Shown: in pieces, positions 8,606 through 19,261 of the stretch
Numbering within the stretch: position 1 is the stretch's first letter
Layout: every line of letters starts with the position of its first letter
NCBI RefSeq assembly: GCF_900114495.1
Contig: NZ_FOZI01000001.1
Coordinates: 1 to 64,000, forward strand
Direction of reading: 5' to 3'
Length of the DNA stretch: 64,000 nucleotides
From: Dyella sp. OK004
Lineage (GTDB): Bacteria; Pseudomonadota; Gammaproteobacteria; Xanthomonadales; Rhodanobacteraceae
Position numbers and translations under genes: made by a program
The notes under the pieces: model-generated
Seen by the model: only the letters and a program-made list of their open reading frames with translations
Told to the model about the DNA's origin: nothing
The model's database searches: none

Positions 8606-10344
8606 GGATTGAGGCGCTTGAGCGTGGTGTGCAGGTTATGGCTTTGCGGATCGATGCGGCGCACTTCGTCGAACACGCGCCGCGCATCCTCCTGCCGCCC
8701 CTGCTTCCACAACACCTCACCCAGATGAATGCCAACGTCAGCGTCCTTACGCGTCTGCCAGGCGCTACGCAGGGACTGCTCGGCCTGATCCAGATGCCCT
8801 AGCCGGTATTGCAGCCAGCCCCAGGAGTCGGCGATCGCCGGATCGTCCGGCTTGGCGGCACGTGCGGTCTGGATCAGTTTCTCGGCTTCCGACAGGTCGC
8901 GATTGGCATCGGCCAGGGTGTAACCCAAGGCGTTGCTGGCATCGACGTCGTCCGGCTTGAGCTGCAGCAGCCGGCGGAAGTCGGCGACGGCCTGATCGGT
9001 CTGCCCGGCCTCCGCATAGGCCAGCCCGCGCCCATAGAGCAGCTCGGGATCGTCCGGCACCACTTGCAGCGCCCGACTGAATGACGCTTCCGCCTGCGCA
9101 TACTTCTGATCCTGCATATACAGCCCTGCGTCCACCTCATAGGCGCGGCGCAATTGGGCCGGCTGATCGAGGTAGTCGGTCTGCATCTGCGACAGCTGCT
9201 CATGCGCCTCGGTCGCCTTGCCCTGCTTGTGCAGCAGCACGGCGCTGCGCAGGTCGGCGTCGAAGGCATGCTCGTCGTCATCGGGCACCTGGCTGTACCA
9301 ATCCAGCGCTTCCTCGCTACGGTCGAGCATCTCGGCGAGCTGGCCGAGCAGGAAAGCGCTGCCGTCCCGCATCTGTTCCGGCGAACGCTGCAGCTGGGCG
9401 TAGAGGCGGGTCAGCGCCTTGGTGTCGTTGGCGCGGGCCGCCAGGGCCGCGCGCAGGCTGAAGGTATCGGCATTCTGCGGGCCGCTGTCGAGCAACCTGG
9501 ATGCGCCGGCATAGTCGCCACCCTGCCCGAGCAAGGTGGCATAGGCCAGCCGCAGGCCGAGGTTCTTGGGCGCGCGGGCAAGGGCCTTCTGGAACAGCAC
9601 CTGCGCACCGGCACGATCGCCCTGGCTGAATTTCAGGCGCCCGGCCCAGGCATAGGTCTCGGCACTGTTGAAGCGCTTGATCGCCGCGTCGGCGATCTGC
9701 TGCGCATACTCGTGGCGGCCGAGCTTGTCGCCCAGCTCGCTCATCGCCAGCCAGGCCTGCGCGTCGGCGGGCAGCCGTTGCGGTGTGGCCAGTGCCTCAA
9801 GCAGATGCGCCGCTTGGGCCGGATCGCGACTGCCCAGCAAAGCGCGCCCGAACAAACGCCATGCATCCGGGTCGCCACTGCCAGTGAGCAGCTCGAGCTG
9901 GTGCCTGGCCTCGTCCGTATCGCCCCGATCCAGCGCCAATTGCGCACGAGCCATCGCCAGCGAGGACGGCTTGGCACCCAGCGTCTGCCAGCGTGCGATG
10001 GCCTGCTCAGCCAGTGCGTTGTCATGCACCGCGATGGCCATACCGGTCGCCTGCTCGGCCACCCGCGGGTCGTTGCTCAACACCATCGCCTTGCCGTAGG
10101 CGGCCGAGGCCGTCTTGAGATCGGTGCGCGTCAGCGCCATCTCGCCGGCCAGCAACTGAGCCATCAGGTCGTGCTCAGCGTCCGGCGTGGCCACCACCAG
10201 GTGGTCTAGCGGCTGATTGGCAGCCCCCGCCTGGCGGACGGGATGCTGGCCGGGCGCCGTGGCGCAGCCTGTTACCGTCAAAATCAGTAGTCCGCTCGCC
10301 GCAAAATGCCGCAGTTGCTTGAACTTGGCCCACCTGCTCAGCAC
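8602..10344 (-). CDS. TPR-repeat outer-membrane/periplasmic lipoprotein
   Basis: A 580-residue lipoprotein: signal peptide with lipobox TVTGC (Cys27), then tetratricopeptide repeats across roughly residues 60-570. The clearest repeats are near the C terminus (DPELLYGRGLAYAEAGQTD, VDASNALGYTLADANRDL, AIADSWGWLQYRLGHLDQA). It heads the TPR-lolB-ispE-tRNA-Gln-prs transcript, a position where xanthomonads and pseudomonads carry a TPR lipoprotein. TPR domains mediate protein contacts; a role in envelope assembly or lipoprotein sorting is inference from its coupling with lolB. Confidence 0.92.
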   Translation of the reverse strand: MLSRWAKFKQLRHFAASGLLILTVTGCATAPGQHPVRQAGAANQPLDHLVVATPDAEHDLMAQLLAGEMALTRTDLKTASAAYGKAMVLSNDPRVAEQATGMAIAVHDNALAEQAIARWQTLGAKPSSLAMARAQLALDRGDTDEARHQLELLTGSGDPDAWRLFGRALLGSRDPAQAAHLLEALATPQRLPADAQAWLAMSELGDKLGRHEYAQQIADAAIKRFNSAETYAWAGRLKFSQGDRAGAQVLFQKALARAPKNLGLRLAYATLLGQGGDYAGASRLLDSGPQNADTFSLRAALAARANDTKALTRLYAQLQRSPEQMRDGSAFLLGQLAEMLDRSEEALDWYSQVPDDDEHAFDADLRSAVLLHKQGKATEAHEQLSQMQTDYLDQPAQLRRAYEVDAGLYMQDQKYAQAEASFSRALQVVPDDPELLYGRGLAYAEAGQTDQAVADFRRLLQLKPDDVDASNALGYTLADANRDLSEAEKLIQTARAAKPDDPAIADSWGWLQYRLGHLDQAEQSLRSAWQTRKDADVGIHLGEVLWKQGRQEDARRVFDEVRRIDPQSHNLHTTLKRLNP

Positions 10345-10453
10345 ACTATTCTCCGTTCATCCGTCTGTTACAGCGTCGTCACCTTATGGAACGGTCGGTG
10401 CGCCGGCCTAGTTTACGCCGCCGGATGCCCGCCGCCCTGACTCTTCTCACACC

Positions 10454-11728
10454 ATGCCGCTGATCGCCCTAGGGCTCAATCACCTCACTGCGCCGGTCCA
10501 GTTGCGCGAGCAAGTGGCATTCGATACGGATGCCGCTGGCGCCGCGCTGCATGAGCTGAGCCTGGAGCCCGGCGTGGAAGAGGCGATGATCCTCTCCACC
10601 TGCAATCGCACCGAGTTGTACGTGAGTGTCGCAGCCGGTGCCGAAGCGGTGCCGCAGGCATGGTTGAGCCGTCATCATCAGCTGACCCCAGGCAAGCTGG
10701 ACGAGTTCCTCTATCGCCACGACGAAGACGAAGCCGTGCGTCACATGTTCCGTGTGGCCACCGGGCTGGATTCGATGGTGCTGGGCGAACCGCAGATCCT
10801 CGGCCAGGTAAAAGATGCGTATCAGCTGGCGCGCGACGCGCAGTCATTGCGCGCGCCGATGGACCGGCTGCTGCAACACACCTTCGCTGTGGCCAAGCGC
10901 GTACGCACCGACACCCGCATCGGCGCACATACTGTGTCGGTCGCCTTTACTGCGGTGCGGCTCGCCGAACAGGTATTCACCGATCTGAAACAGGCTTGCG
11001 TGCTGCTGATCGGTGCCGGCGACACCATCGAACTCGCTGCGCGCCATCTCGCCGATAAGCGAGTGCGCCGGCTGATCGTGGCCAACCGCACCATGGAGAA
11101 CGCGCAGGAACTAGCCAGCCGTCACGGCGGCTACGCCATCTCCCTACACGATCTGCCGCAACATCTCGCGGAAGCCGACATCGTGATTTCCTCCACCGCC
11201 GCGCGTCAGCCCGTGGTGACGCGATCGATGGTGGAGAAAGCCATCGGCGCACGCCGGCGCAAACCAATGTTCATGGTCGATATCGCGGTGCCGCGCGATA
11301 TCGAAGCCGCCGTGGGCGACCTCGACGACGTGTTCCTCTATGGCATCGATGACCTGCGCCAGGTGATCGATAAGAACCGCCGCTCGCGCGAAGCCGCCGC
11401 CCGCGAGGCCGACGCCATCATCGACCTGCAGGTCGAACGCTATATGGCCTGGCGCCGAGCACTCACCGTGCGTAACCCGGCAGTGGACATGCGCCAGCAC
11501 GCCGAGACTTACCGCGACGAAGTGCTGGACAAGGCGCGCGCCATGCTCGCCCGCGGCAAAACGCCGGACGAAGCGCTGGCCTTCCTCGCCAACACACTTA
11601 CCAACAAGCTGCTGCACCATCCCAGTGCCCGCCTGCGCGAAGCCGCGCTGAGCGGTGACATGGATCTGCTGCACGCGGCGGGACGCCTCTACGGGCTGGA
11701 CGAGAAGGACACGGATACCGGGGCTTAG
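10454..11728 (+). CDS. hemA: Glutamyl-tRNA reductase
   Basis: A 424-residue GluTR, the first enzyme of C5-pathway haem synthesis, reducing Glu-tRNA to glutamate-1-semialdehyde with NADPH. Catalytic Cys50 lies in [10 protein letters not shown]. The NADPH domain shows [16 protein letters not shown], and the C-terminal helical dimerisation domain is complete. It is divergent from the TPR lipoprotein and 68 bp upstream of prfA. The hemA-prfA order opposite lolB-ispE-prs is widely conserved in gammaproteobacteria. Confidence 0.98.
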   Translation: MPLIALGLNHLTAPVQLREQVAFDTDAAGAALHELSLEPGVEEAMILSTCNRTELYVSVAAGAEAVPQAWLSRHHQLTPGKLDEFLYRHDEDEAVRHMFRVATGLDSMVLGEPQILGQVKDAYQLARDAQSLRAPMDRLLQHTFAVAKRVRTDTRIGAHTVSVAFTAVRLAEQVFTDLKQACVLLIGAGDTIELAARHLADKRVRRLIVANRTMENAQELASRHGGYAISLHDLPQHLAEADIVISSTAARQPVVTRSMVEKAIGARRRKPMFMVDIAVPRDIEAAVGDLDDVFLYGIDDLRQVIDKNRRSREAAAREADAIIDLQVERYMAWRRALTVRNPAVDMRQHAETYRDEVLDKARAMLARGKTPDEALAFLANTLTNKLLHHPSARLREAALSGDMDLLHAAGRLYGLDEKDTDTGA

Positions 11729-11796
11729 CGACGCTCATCGAAGTCTCGCCCGGCGCCGCGCGCGCCGCCGCCCTATCCGCCATCCTGATCCGTCCC

Positions 11797-12888
11797 ATGA
11801 CCCCATCCTCATTGACCCCGTCGATCCGCCGCAAACTCGAAGCCCTGGCCGAGCGTCACGAAGAAATCGGCCTGCTGCTCGCCCAACCTGATGTGCTCGC
11901 CGATGGCGCGCGTTTCCGAGACCTCTCCCGCGAATACGCCCAGCTCGAACCGATCACCGCATCGCTACGCGAACACGATCAGGCCGAACGCGAGCTGGAC
12001 GAGTCGCGCGCGATGCTGTCCGACCCGGACATGCGCGAACTCGCGGCAGACGACATCCAGCGCCTGGAGGCCCGGCTGACTCAGCTGGATGACGAGCTGC
12101 AGATCCTGCTGCTGCCCAAGGACCCGCGCGACGAGGCCAATCTGTTCCTCGAAGTCCGCGCCGGTACCGGCGGCGACGAAGCGGCGATCTTCGCCGGCGA
12201 CGTGTTTCGCATGTACGTGCGCTACGCCGAGCGCCAGCGCTGGCACGTCGAGATCCTCAGCGAAAACCAGGGCGAGCACGGCGGCTACAAGGAAGTCGTG
12301 GCGCGCATCGAGGGCAAGGGAGCGTTCTCCCGGCTGAAGTTCGAATCCGGCGTGCATTGCGTCAAGCGGGTACCCGCCACCGAATCACAGGGCCGTGTAC
12401 ACACATCGACCGCCACCGTGGCCGTACTGCCCGAACTGGACGACATCGAGGACATCGATATCGCCGCATCCGATCTGAAGGTCGACACCTTCCGCGCGTC
12501 GGGCGCCGGCGGCCAGCACGTCAACAAGACCGACTCGGCGATCCGCATCACCCACCTGCCCTCTGGCATCGTGGTGGAATGCCAGGACGAACGCAGCCAG
12601 CACAAGAACCGCTCCCGCGCCATGAGTCTGCTGAAAGCCCGCCTGCTCGACGAGGCGCAATCCAAGCAGACTGCCGAACAGGCAGAGTCGCGCCGGCTGC
12701 AAGTGGGCAGCGGCGGCCGCAGCCAACGCATCCGCACCTATCGCTACAAGGACAACCTGGTCACCGACCACCGGATCGGGCTCGACCTGTACCGCCTGCC
12801 GGAGATCATGCAGGGCGATCTGGACGAATTGATCGGCGTGCTCATCCGCGAGCATCAGGCCGACGAGCTCAAATCCCTCGCGGGTTGA
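11797..12888 (+). CDS. prfA: Peptide chain release factor 1
   Basis: RF1 of 363 residues, which reads UAA and UAG stop codons. The anticodon-mimic tripeptide PAT is at residues 193-195 and the catalytic GGQ at 238-240, in [15 protein letters not shown]. The length is standard. In many gammaproteobacteria prmC, the methyltransferase that modifies the GGQ glutamine, follows directly. Here it is absent, and the next 345 bp hold a nested inverted-repeat element before an unrelated glycosyltransferase gene. Confidence 0.98.
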   Translation: MTPSSLTPSIRRKLEALAERHEEIGLLLAQPDVLADGARFRDLSREYAQLEPITASLREHDQAERELDESRAMLSDPDMRELAADDIQRLEARLTQLDDELQILLLPKDPRDEANLFLEVRAGTGGDEAAIFAGDVFRMYVRYAERQRWHVEILSENQGEHGGYKEVVARIEGKGAFSRLKFESGVHCVKRVPATESQGRVHTSTATVAVLPELDDIEDIDIAASDLKVDTFRASGAGGQHVNKTDSAIRITHLPSGIVVECQDERSQHKNRSRAMSLLKARLLDEAQSKQTAEQAESRRLQVGSGGRSQRIRTYRYKDNLVTDHRIGLDLYRLPEIMQGDLDELIGVLIREHQADELKSLAG

Positions 12889-12894
12889 GAGCCA

Positions 12895-13183
12895 GGGACC
12901 CTCTGACCTATTCCACGCAGGCGTCACCGTTGTTGTTTGCGCGCAGATGGCCGTTGCGCTGGCGAAGGCAGACTGGATGTCTGTCGAGACAGCGCGGCGG
13001 CGAGCTGCGCGCAAACAACAACGGCCCAACCTTTTGTTTTTATATGAATGGGTGATCTCCCGAAGACGCGCTGCGGCCACCGCGCGGCTCGACCTGACGG
13101 CCAGTCAGGCGCTTCGCCACGCGGTGGCCGCAGCGCGTCTTCGGGAGATCATGCCGCCTGCGTGGAATAGGTCAGAGGGTCCC
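12895..13183. repeat. 289-bp nested inverted-repeat element (three-way-junction fold)
   Basis: This fills most of the 345-bp gap after prfA. Outer arms 12895-12923 and 13155-13183 are a perfect 29-bp inverted repeat. They enclose two further stem-loops. The first pairs 12927-12946 with 13005-13024 (20 bp, perfect), extended by 12950-12961 with 12990-13001 (two T-G pairs). The second pairs 13053-13084 with 13120-13151 (32 bp, perfect), capped by a 6-bp hairpin at 13093-13109. The stems are joined by a 28-nt AT-rich linker, 13025-13052. No convincing coding frame or target-site duplication is visible. It could be a MITE-like element, a large REP/BIME unit, or a structured RNA. Confidence 0.9.
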
Positions 13184-13233
13184 CAACGCAGTCCGCAATT
13201 GGCAGTGGCGGCCTGCTGGGTTAGCGTGCGCGG

Positions 13234-15336
13234 ATGAAGCCGTCACACCGATCCGAACTCCTCGCCTATCAGCACCAACTGGCCCGCCTGCTAGAGCACG
13301 GCGAGGCGCTTGAGGCTGACCAGCTGGCGCTGCGCGCCCGCGCCGATTTTCCACAGGACGCGGAGATCGCCCGTCTGCACGGCCTGGCTCTGCTTCAGCT
13401 GACTCGCCACGAGGATGCACGCGAAGCGCTGCTGCAAGCCGACCATCTCGCTCCCGATAGCGTCGAAGTGCAATGCAATCTGGCCAGCCTGCAATTGAGC
13501 GAGGGCGACGCCGATGGCGCCATCGAACGCCTGCGCTCCGCGCTGCGACTGCACCCCGGGCACGCGGCCATCCTGCTAATGCTGGGCAATGCACTGATGG
13601 CGGCCGCACGCTACGTCCAGGCGCGCGAGTCCTACGCCATGGCGACCCACGGCGCACCTCAGCATGCCGGCCTGCGCCTAAACCTGGCCGCCGCGGAGTT
13701 GGAACTCGGCAATCTCGAACAGGCCAGCCAGCACATCGACGAAGCTCTGCAATTGGTTCCGAAGTTCGACAGCGCCTACGCCCTGCGCGCCCGCGTACTG
13801 CAGGCGCAAGGCCGTTTGCGCGAAGCCGCCGACGCCTGGCTGCAGGCGGAAAAGCTGGCGCCCGAGCATCCGCACTATCCATTCCATGCCGGCCTGGTGC
13901 TGGACGACGCCGGCGACCTCCCACAGGCCGCCGCCGCCTTCGAACGTGCACTGCGACTCGACGCCGCCTCCGGTGCCGCACTGGGCATGCTGGTGTTCGC
14001 CAAGCGGCGTCTATGCGACTGGCCCGGACTGGATGAGCTTTGCGCGCAACTGCACCGCGCCGTCGCCGATGGACGCGAAGGCATCACACCGTTCGCCTTT
14101 CTCGCTGAAGACGCCAGCGCTACCGAACAGCGCCGCTGCGCCAGCACCTTCGCGGCCGGCATCGAGCAGCACGCCGCACCCTTGCGCAAGGAGCTTTCCC
14201 TCACGCATCACCTGCCCAAGGCCGATGCACTGATGCGCGTCGGCTTTGTCTCCAACGGCTTTGGCGAACGCCCTATCGGTCAGCTCACCGTGGCACTACT
14301 GGAGCAACTGAGCGACAACCTTTTAGACGTCCATCTGTTCAGCACGGCACCGAACGAAGGCGACCCTATCCGCCGCCGCCTCGACGCGACCACCACCGTG
14401 CACGATGTCGCCCACCTCAGCCCGCCCGCGCTCGCGCGACACATCCACCAGGCCGGCATCGAGATCCTGTTCGATCTGCGGAGCTATGGCGGTGGCGCCA
14501 ACAGCGACCTGTTCGAGTTCCGCCCGGCGCCGGTGCAAGTGAACTGGCTGGCCTATCCCGCTACGTCCGGCGCGTCGTGGACGGACTACCTGCTGACAGA
14601 CGCCGTCGCCCTGCCCGCCACCTTGCGCGACGCCTTCAGCGAAAAAATAGTGCGCCTGCCACGTTGCGCACTGCCGGCCGACAACACTCGCACCATCGGC
14701 GAACCACCATCCCGCGAAGCCTGCGGACTGCCCGCAGAAGGCGTCGTGTTCGCCAGCTTCAACGGCAGCCACAAACTCAATCCAGCCGCGTTTGCGCGCT
14801 TCATGTTGATCCTGCAGCAAGTACCAGGCAGCGTGTTGTGGCTGCTCAGCGGCCCGAATGGCGCCGACGACCGGTTGCGCGCCGCCGCAACCGCGCTGGA
14901 CATCAACCCGCAACGCCTGGTGTTCCTGCCACGCTTGCCGCATGCCGAACATCTGGCACGCCTGACCCATGCCGACCTGTTTCTCGACAGCCTGCCCTGC
15001 AATGCGCAGTCCACTGCGGTCGATGCCTTGTGGGCCGGCTGCCCGGTGCTGACCTGGGTCGGCCAGACGCTCGCGGGGCGGCAATGCGCGAGCCTGCTGT
15101 TTCACGCTCACCTGCCGGAGCTGGTCACCGAAGATGAGGAATCCTTCATCGCCATGGCTACCCATCTTGGCAACGATCGCGAAGCACTGACGACACTGCG
15201 CCAGCACCTCGCCCAACGACGCACGCAGCTGCCATTGTTCGACATGCAAGCCTTCGCCGCGGATTTCCGCCGCGCTGTGCAAGCGATGGGTTCGCGCTAC
15301 CGCATCGGGCGTCCGCCCATCGACCTGGATCTATAA
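13234..15336 (+). CDS. TPR-GT41 O-linked N-acetylglucosaminyltransferase-like (SPINDLY type)
   Basis: A 700-residue protein. About residues 10-260 are tandem TPR units (for example VEVQCNLASLQLSEGDADGA and AILLMLGNALMAAARY). Residues from about 305 to 690 are a GT41 (SPINDLY/OGT C-terminal) glycosyltransferase domain, with RVGFVSNGFGERPIGQL, APVQVNWLAYPATSGASWTDY and LFLDSLPCNAQSTAVDALWAG, the nucleotide-sugar binding region. It has no signal peptide, so it should act in the cytoplasm on protein Ser/Thr or Asn; the targets and the donor sugar are unknown. It follows the nested repeat and is 18 bp from ppk2, probably co-transcribed. Confidence 0.93.
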   Translation: MKPSHRSELLAYQHQLARLLEHGEALEADQLALRARADFPQDAEIARLHGLALLQLTRHEDAREALLQADHLAPDSVEVQCNLASLQLSEGDADGAIERLRSALRLHPGHAAILLMLGNALMAAARYVQARESYAMATHGAPQHAGLRLNLAAAELELGNLEQASQHIDEALQLVPKFDSAYALRARVLQAQGRLREAADAWLQAEKLAPEHPHYPFHAGLVLDDAGDLPQAAAAFERALRLDAASGAALGMLVFAKRRLCDWPGLDELCAQLHRAVADGREGITPFAFLAEDASATEQRRCASTFAAGIEQHAAPLRKELSLTHHLPKADALMRVGFVSNGFGERPIGQLTVALLEQLSDNLLDVHLFSTAPNEGDPIRRRLDATTTVHDVAHLSPPALARHIHQAGIEILFDLRSYGGGANSDLFEFRPAPVQVNWLAYPATSGASWTDYLLTDAVALPATLRDAFSEKIVRLPRCALPADNTRTIGEPPSREACGLPAEGVVFASFNGSHKLNPAAFARFMLILQQVPGSVLWLLSGPNGADDRLRAAATALDINPQRLVFLPRLPHAEHLARLTHADLFLDSLPCNAQSTAVDALWAGCPVLTWVGQTLAGRQCASLLFHAHLPELVTEDEESFIAMATHLGNDREALTTLRQHLAQRRTQLPLFDMQAFAADFRRAVQAMGSRYRIGRPPIDLDL

Positions 15337-15354
15337 CCAACAACGGGAGTCGTC

Positions 15355-16128
15355 ATGGCCAAGAACGACAAGCGCTATCGCGAGACCATGGAAGAGCTGC
15401 AGATCGAGTTGGCCGGCCTGCATCGCTGGCTCAAACGCAGCGGCAAACGGCTGGTGGTGATCTTCGAAGGCCGCGATGCCGCCGGCAAGGGCGGCACCAT
15501 CAAGGCCATCACCGAGTCGATGGATACGCGCGGCTACCGCATCGCCGCGCTGTCCAAGCCGGATGAGCGCGAAGCCACCGAGTGGTACTTCCAGCGCTAC
15601 ATCGAATACCTGCCCACCGCCGGCGAATTCGTACTGTTCGATCGCAGCTGGTACAACCGCGCCGTGGTGGAACCGGCCATGGGTTTCTGCACCAAGGATC
15701 AGTACGAAGCCTTCATGCAGACCGTGCCGACCTTCGAAAAGATGCTCACCGACGACGGCATCATCCTGGTGAAGTACTGGCTGGCGGTGGATCAGGAAGA
15801 ACAAGAGCAGCGCTTCGCTTCGCGCGCCAAGGATCCGCTCAAACGCTGGAAACTCTCTCCGGTCGATCTCGCTTCTCGCGGCAAATACGCCGAGATCGGA
15901 CGCCTGCGCGACGTCATGATCGAGCGCACGCACCAACCCGGCGCCCCCTGGTTCGTGGCGGACTTCAACGATCAGAAGCGCGGCCGCATCAATCTGATCC
16001 GACATCTGCTCGAACAGATCCCGCGCCATGACGAAACCGTGCCCAAAGTGAAACTGGCACCGCTCAAGGGTAAGCCCAAGCACGAAAAAGTGACGGACAA
16101 AGCGCTGTGGGTGCCCAACACTTATTAG
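15355..16128 (+). CDS. ppk2: Polyphosphate kinase 2
   Basis: A one-domain PPK2 of 257 residues that transfers phosphate between polyphosphate and nucleoside phosphates. The Walker A loop FEGRDAAGKGGTIK lies near residues 37-50. The catalytic lid VLFDRSWYNRAVVEPAMGF lies near 93-111. KYWLAVDQEEQEQRF and the DPLKRWKLSPVD stretch are also typical. A good ribosome-binding site (GGGAG, 5-6 bp before ATG) sits in the short gap after the GT41 gene. Which class (ADP or AMP phosphorylation) applies is not decided here. It converges on acyP with a 3-bp gap. Confidence 0.96.
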   Translation: MAKNDKRYRETMEELQIELAGLHRWLKRSGKRLVVIFEGRDAAGKGGTIKAITESMDTRGYRIAALSKPDEREATEWYFQRYIEYLPTAGEFVLFDRSWYNRAVVEPAMGFCTKDQYEAFMQTVPTFEKMLTDDGIILVKYWLAVDQEEQEQRFASRAKDPLKRWKLSPVDLASRGKYAEIGRLRDVMIERTHQPGAPWFVADFNDQKRGRINLIRHLLEQIPRHDETVPKVKLAPLKGKPKHEKVTDKALWVPNTY

Positions 16129-16131
16129 GTA

Positions 16132-16398
16132 TTAGGCGATGCTGAAACCCTTCGGCGCGCTGCCCGACCAGGCTTCGCGCCGCACTTCAGTTACCTTGGC
16201 CGTCGTCGGCCCACGCCATAGCCAGCGCTCCAGCGCCTCGATGGCGGATTCGCTGCCACAGGCCAGTACTTCCACGCCTCCGTCAGGCAGGTTCTTCGCA
16301 TAGCCGGACAGACCCAGCGTCAGCGCTTGCTCTCGTGCGCTGGCGCGATAGAACACACCTTGCACTCGTCCGCTGACTAGAAAGCGCGCTGCCGCCAT
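16132..16398 (-). CDS. acyP: Acylphosphatase
   Basis: A small 88-residue acylphosphatase that hydrolyses carboxyl-phosphate bonds such as acetyl phosphate. The catalytic Arg18 is in GRVQGVFYR and Asn36 in YAKNLPDGGVEVLA, both in standard positions. It is the last gene of a yihY-tlpA-acyP run on the minus strand, 11 bp after the thioredoxin gene. Confidence 0.95.
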   Translation of the reverse strand: MAAARFLVSGRVQGVFYRASAREQALTLGLSGYAKNLPDGGVEVLACGSESAIEALERWLWRGPTTAKVTEVRREAWSGSAPKGFSIA

Positions 16399-16409
16399 GA
16401 TGCGCCGCC

Positions 16410-16885
16410 TTACTTGCTCAATCCGATCGCCTGACCCAGCGACGCCTCGGTCACCGGCCCGATGAAGCGCTTCGCCACCTTGCCGTCCGGCCCGATCAGC
16501 CAGGTCGTGGGTAGGCCGCGTGGCTCGTCAAAATCCTTTACCGGCTTGTCCAGTGTTACCTGAGCAACTGGATAACTCACGGGATGCTTGGCCAGAAACG
16601 CCTGGATATCGGCCTTGTCGCTGTCTTCGTAAGCCAGGCCGATCGCAGCGACCTTGTCCTTATGCGTGCGGACGAAGTTCGAAATATCGGGCATCTCCTT
16701 GATACAAGGCACGCACCAGGTGGCCCAGAAATTCACGATCACAAATTTGCCGCGCTGCTCGGCGAGGTCGTACGGCTTGCCGTCGAGCGTGGAAATTTTG
16801 AGCGCGGGCTGCGCCGGCATGGCGGCGTGGACGCTCGCCGCACCTAGCAAGGCAGCGAGGGAGAAAACAAACGAGGGAAGCCACT

Positions 16886-16889
<4 letters not shown>
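16410..16889 (-). CDS. TlpA-family thiol:disulfide reductase, exported
   Basis: A 159-residue periplasmic thioredoxin-fold protein. The N-terminal signal peptide (about 1-22) ends near VHAAMPA. The redox motif WCVPC (Cys59 and Cys62) sits in VNFWATWCVPCIKEM, the TlpA/ResA pattern. GLPTTWLIGPDGKVAKRF carries the cis-Pro of the fold. It probably acts as a reductant for periplasmic cysteines or cytochrome c apoprotein. Its start overlaps the yihY stop by 4 bp, so the two are translationally coupled. Confidence 0.93.
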
Positions 16890-19221
<2,332 letters not shown>

Positions 19222-19261
19222 CGCCTATACTCGCCGGGCACAGATGCTCGGGAGCCGTTCC

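Noticed and set aside
12901-13237. Open frames crossing the nested repeat (for example 12947-13237 on the plus strand)
   Set aside because: They arise from the stems themselves, lack homology and ribosome-binding sites, and would encode the arms in opposite senses.
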